From NCBI GenBank assembly GCA_027451565.1, contig DAIDJC010000108.1, forward strand, positions 1 through 10,029: a stretch of DNA of 10,029 nucleotides, in the 5' to 3' direction. A program made the position numbers and the translations under genes. Each line of letters begins with the position of its first letter. The stretch's first letter is position 1. The DNA comes from Limisphaerales bacterium (GTDB lineage: Bacteria > Verrucomicrobiota > Verrucomicrobiia > Limisphaerales > UBA11358). The notes beneath the pieces are model-generated. The model did not search any database. It was not told the origin of the DNA and worked only from the letters and a program-made list of their open reading frames with translations. Shown in pieces: positions 6,774 through 10,029 of this stretch.

Positions 6774-9626
6774 TCATTGGCAGGCTTCGCATGTTCCACC
6801 ATTTCGCGCGGCTTCAATCGAGCAGGTGTTTGTTTCCCCGCCAGCCTGTTGCCGGTTGACGGCAATATCCGCGCTGGCGGATTTATTTTTCATCCAACGC
6901 GGCTGCAAGCCCCGGCGGTTGACGTCTGTGGTTGATTTTTCGATCTGGGTTGCCGCCTGCGCGCGCAAATAATAAGTCGTCTTCAAACCGCGCTCCCAGG
7001 CCAGCATGTACATTTCGCTCAACTGTTTTCCATTGGGCTGGGCGATGTAAAGGTTGAGTGACTGGCCCATGTCAATCCACTTCTGGCGCCGGCTGGCGCA
7101 CTCGATCAGCCAGTGCGGTTCGATCTCAAAAGCCGTTCGATAAAGGTTTTTCAATTCTTGCGGGATGCGTTCGATGGCCTGTATTGATCCGTCGTGATAT
7201 TTCAAATCATCCACCATGGCATCATCCCACAACCCGAGGCGCTTCAATTCAGCCACAAGGAAATGATTGGGGGCGGTGAAATCGCCGCTGAGGTTTGCCT
7301 TGGCAAAGAGGTGTTTGTAAGCAGGCTCAATGGATTGGGATACGCCCACGATGTTTGAAATGGTGGCGGTGGGGGCTATGGCGAGGGTGTTGGAATTGCG
7401 CAATCCGTGGCGGCGGATGGCCTCACGCACCGGCGCCCAATCCAGCCTGGACATCCGGTCCATCTCCAGGCTTCCGCCCCTTTCCTGCGCCAGCAATTCC
7501 ACGGTGTCCAAAGGCAGAAACCCCCTGTCCCATTTTGATCCCTTGAAGGTTGAATAGGCGCCCCGTTCAGCAGCAAGCGCAGCGGAGGCAGACAGGGCAT
7601 GGTAGGAAACCCATTCCATGCTGGCATCCGCAAATTCAACCGCAGCTTCGCTTGCATACGGAATCCGCATCCGATACAGCGAATCCTGAAATCCCATCAC
7701 CCCCAATCCCACGGGCCGATGCCTGAGGTTGGCCGTTCTGGCTTCCGGGGTGGGATAAAAATTGATGTCAATCACATTGTCCAGCATGCGCATGGCTATC
7801 CTTATGGTCCGGGCCAGTTGATCCGTCTCGAGGCCGGATTCATGGCAATGCGCGGCCAAGTTGATTGAACCCAGGTTGCATACGGCGGTTTCCTCCGCAG
7901 ATGTGTTGAGCAGGATCTCCGTGCAAAGGTTGGACCCGTGCACCACACCGACATGGCTTTGGGGCGACCGGATGTTGGATGGATCCTTGAAAGTAATCCA
8001 CGGGTGGCCGGTTTCGTACACCATCGTGAGCATTTTCCGCCAGAGGGTGGCGGCTTCCAACCGTTGGAACAAGGCCATCTGCCCCGCTTCGGCGCGGCGC
8101 TCATATTCTTCGTAACGCTCCTCAAAGGCCCGTCCATAAAGGTCGTGCAGGTCGGGTGTGTCACTGGGGTTGAACAAGGTCCAATACCCTCCCGCCTTCA
8201 GCCGCTTCATGAACAGGTCGGGAATCCAGTTGGCCGTGTTCATATCATGAGTGCGACGACGCTCATCACCGGTATTTTTGCGCAGCTCCAAAAAATCCAG
8301 GATGTCCAGGTGCCAGGTTTCCAGATAGGCACACATGGCTCCCTTGCGTTTGCCGCCCTGATTGACCGCCACGGCGGTGTCGTTGGCCACCTTTAAAAAG
8401 GGGATGACCCCCTGGCTGGAACCGTTGGTGCCGCGTATGGGTGCGCCGGTGGCCCGCACGCAAGTCCAGTCGTTCCCCAACCCTCCAGCCCATTTGGATA
8501 GGCGGGCGTCATCGGCAATCACCTTGAATATATGATCCAGGTCATCCAGCGTGGTGCTCAGGTAGCAGGAACTGAGCTGGGGATGGCATGTGCCGGCATT
8601 AAACAGTGTGGGGGTGCTGCTGACGAATCGGAAAGTGGAAAGCATTTCATAAAACTCAATCGCGCGCGTCTCTTTCTCGGCTCCCTCCCTGATTGCCAGG
8701 CCCATGGCCACCCGCATCCAGAAATACTGCGGAGTTTCCAGGCGAACGCCATTGTCATGGAGTAAATAACGGTCGTAAAGCGTTTGAACCCCCATGTACT
8801 GAAACTGGTTGTCCCGGTCCATTCTCAACGCGGCGGCCATGCGAATCAGGTCGAACGAGGCCATTTCCGGGGAAAGCCTGCCCGCAGACACGCCCCGGGC
8901 AATGTATGGGGCGAAGGCCTCCCGGTGGAGTGTGGCCAGTTCGGCCGGGGTGGTGTGCTCGGGCAGGATTTCCCTGTAAATCTTGCTCAATAAAAGGCGC
9001 GCCGCCACCACACTGTAGGCCGGTTCACGCTCAATCCGGGCGCGGGCGGCCAGAATCATGGCCTGGTCAATCTCGGTGGATTTCACACCGTCATAAAGAT
9101 GCTGGATGGTTTCCTGGACCAGTTCGCCAGGTGGACAGGTGATCTCAACTCCGCGGCACGCATGGATCAATTGCCTTCGTACTCGGTGGAAATCCAGCAA
9201 CTCCCTCCGCCCATCACGGGTGGTCACCTGCAATCCCGCCTCAGGACTGCCGGGACCATCTGATTCGCCTCGCAGAACTCTGGCCCTGCGCCGTTCCTCC
9301 CGATACACAATATACCGCCGCGCAATGCTGTGGTGTCCCGCCTCCATCAAACGCGTCTCAACCAAATCCTGGATGGATTCGATTTCCACCACCCCTTCGC
9401 GGTCCCGCAGTTTCCCGAGATCCTTGATCACCGCCTCGGTGACTCGTCCCACATTCCCACTCCCAGCTTCGGGCAGGGGTTCATCCGGGTGCAATCCGGC
9501 ATCTGCCTTGAAGGCTGCCTCTATGGCACGGTAAATCCGGCGTTCATCAAAGTCGGTCACCTGGCCATTGCGTTTGCGAACGGTCAAGGAGCTGCACGGC
9601 ATTTTCTCGGTCATTGTCTGAAGCAT
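6774..9626 (-). CDS. nrdA: Ribonucleotide reductase large subunit with two ATP-cones
   Basis: The product has 950 residues from ATG 9626, chosen because GGGA lies six bases upstream; ATG 9686 (970 residues) and ATG 9614 are alternatives. It reduces ribonucleoside diphosphates using a radical passed from NrdB. Two N-terminal ATP-cone domains are visible: cone 1 at about 13-115 (LTVRKRNGQVTDFDERRI) and a more divergent cone 2 at about 132-218 (VTTRDGRRELLDF). The catalytic ten-stranded barrel follows, with the redox cysteines C354 (SSCYL) and C583 (AVCNLGS), the active-site N566-C568-E570 (NLCTE), and the radical-transfer pair Y885-Y886 (KTTYYLR). The C-terminal tail ends in C-x-x-C (CEAC), the pair that re-reduces the active site. 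All catalytic residues are intact. C. trachomatis NrdA, the class Ic reference, also has stacked cones (three). It is first in a minus-strand operon with nrdB, behind a cobalamin riboswitch. Confidence 0.96.
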   Translation of the reverse strand: MLQTMTEKMPCSSLTVRKRNGQVTDFDERRIYRAIEAAFKADAGLHPDEPLPEAGSGNVGRVTEAVIKDLGKLRDREGVVEIESIQDLVETRLMEAGHHSIARRYIVYREERRRARVLRGESDGPGSPEAGLQVTTRDGRRELLDFHRVRRQLIHACRGVEITCPPGELVQETIQHLYDGVKSTEIDQAMILAARARIEREPAYSVVAARLLLSKIYREILPEHTTPAELATLHREAFAPYIARGVSAGRLSPEMASFDLIRMAAALRMDRDNQFQYMGVQTLYDRYLLHDNGVRLETPQYFWMRVAMGLAIREGAEKETRAIEFYEMLSTFRFVSSTPTLFNAGTCHPQLSSCYLSTTLDDLDHIFKVIADDARLSKWAGGLGNDWTCVRATGAPIRGTNGSSQGVIPFLKVANDTAVAVNQGGKRKGAMCAYLETWHLDILDFLELRKNTGDERRRTHDMNTANWIPDLFMKRLKAGGYWTLFNPSDTPDLHDLYGRAFEERYEEYERRAEAGQMALFQRLEAATLWRKMLTMVYETGHPWITFKDPSNIRSPQSHVGVVHGSNLCTEILLNTSAEETAVCNLGSINLAAHCHESGLETDQLARTIRIAMRMLDNVIDINFYPTPEARTANLRHRPVGLGVMGFQDSLYRMRIPYASEAAVEFADASMEWVSYHALSASAALAAERGAYSTFKGSKWDRGFLPLDTVELLAQERGGSLEMDRMSRLDWAPVREAIRRHGLRNSNTLAIAPTATISNIVGVSQSIEPAYKHLFAKANLSGDFTAPNHFLVAELKRLGLWDDAMVDDLKYHDGSIQAIERIPQELKNLYRTAFEIEPHWLIECASRRQKWIDMGQSLNLYIAQPNGKQLSEMYMLAWERGLKTTYYLRAQAATQIEKSTTDVNRRGLQPRWMKNKSASADIAVNRQQAGGETNTCSIEAARNGGTCEACQ

Positions 9627-9766
9627 ATTGTTTCCCGCAATCTCACGGTTTAACCCCGCATACGGCGTCCTTCCGGATGGGGCCATTCCCTGTTTAATGA
9701 GCTTTATTTCACGGCTGCCCTGCCGCGATTTTTATTTTTGAGGAAAACACCCGCGAAGCAAATGAG

Positions 9767-9807
9767 CACAAAAGGCCCGCTTGTCACCGCGAGGGATCAA
9801 GACGGGC
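9767..9807 (-). terminator. Terminator-like hairpin between riboswitch and nrdA (expression platform)
   Basis: On the minus strand GCCCGTCTTG (9807-9798) pairs with CAAGCGGGC (9783-9775), nine base pairs with one bulged U, loop of 14, and is followed at once by CTTTTGTG. It lies about 85 bases after the B12 box and about 140-150 bases before the nrdA start, the place expected for a transcription-attenuation switch controlled by the riboswitch. The U-run is short (four U), so termination efficiency is uncertain. Confidence 0.6.
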
Positions 9808-9889
9808 TGGCAAGCTCGACTTATTTCCCCATCCAATCGTTGGCGCGATTTTTGCCGTCCACAACGGTGAACGGACTTGATGAGCATGC

Positions 9890-10029
9890 ACAAGCAGGTC
9901 TTCTGACTTCGAGGTTATCCTACTAGCTTCGCCTTACCGCCTTTGGGCAGTGGCTCTTGAAGCGTTCGTTGCTCGTTACAGCGGCGCTACCGTACGGGAT
10001 TTACACCCGTTTCCCTATTCTCCTCAAAC
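9890..10029 (-). promoter_or_regulatory. Cobalamin (B12) riboswitch in the nrdAB leader, 5' edge at window end
   Basis: Read on the minus strand, the conserved cobalamin aptamer elements appear in order: GGGAAACGGGTGTAAATCCCG (P3 hairpin, ACGGG/CCCGT at 9994-10010), CCGCTGTAA (9976-9984), GCCACTGCCC (9945-9954), GGCGGTAAGGCG, and the B12 box GAAGTCAGAAGACCTGC (9894-9910). The 5' strand of P1 that should pair with the final GACCTGC seems to lie just beyond base 10029. The element points toward nrdA with no gene between, and a terminator-like hairpin follows. In this class of RNA, adenosyl- or other cobalamins bind and usually turn the downstream gene off. B12 riboswitches in front of B12-independent RNR genes are known from Streptomyces, where they favour the B12-dependent class II enzyme when cofactor is available. 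Confidence 0.93.

Noticed and set aside
9738..9926. 62-codon plus-strand open frame over the riboswitch
   Set aside because: The same bases on the minus strand form the conserved cobalamin aptamer and its hairpin; the peptide shows no motif.
1..10029. CRISPR array, tRNA, rRNA, prophage or defence island
   Set aside because: No regularly spaced direct repeats, no cloverleaf or rRNA-like sequence, and no phage or defence gene families are visible; the window is mainly housekeeping genes.

Overview
The window looks like a piece of a chromosome from a Verrucomicrobiota bacterium, probably of the Limisphaerales/Pedosphaera side. Three things suggest this: a secreted protein ending in the 'YVIQA...W...RFYRA' type of C-terminal domain common in that group, a Bat operon with a DUF4381-like member, and ribonucleotide reductase subunits that closely resemble the chlamydial class Ic enzyme (Chlamydiae and Verrucomicrobiota are sister phyla). 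The placement is inference; no 16S or other marker is present.

Left part (1-1891, minus strand): the end of a Bat-type membrane operon, read as DUF4381-like protein -> batA (vWA) -> batB (vWA, cut by the window edge just before its metal-binding motif). The genes are nearly fused (4-bp overlap, then a 2-bp gap). The moxR and DUF58 genes that usually precede them are missing. Their place is taken by about 570 bp without an intact gene (1892-2458), which holds a decayed N-terminal fragment of an IS1634/IS4-type transposase (2193-2411).

Middle (2459-5286): a plus-strand secreted protein with seven copies of a 'DGxNYLVVW' motif (predicted seven-bladed beta-propeller) converges on minus-strand argG (argininosuccinate synthase). 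Hairpins lie between the two. Upstream of argG is a perfect inverted repeat, a candidate operator.

Right part (5578-10029, minus strand): a B12 (cobalamin) riboswitch, a terminator-like hairpin, nrdA (large RNR subunit with two ATP-cones) and nrdB. NrdB carries all six metal ligands of the R2 family but has Phe134 in place of the radical tyrosine, and Glu at the first ligand position. This is the signature of class Ic RNR (Mn/Fe cofactor, first known from Chlamydia trachomatis). The most notable observation is the combination: a B12-sensing leader in front of a B12-independent, tyrosyl-radical-free RNR. It suggests that the cell switches this enzyme off when B12 is plentiful and then relies on a B12-dependent class II RNR encoded elsewhere. 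A G-quadruplex-type G-run array lies just upstream of nrdB.
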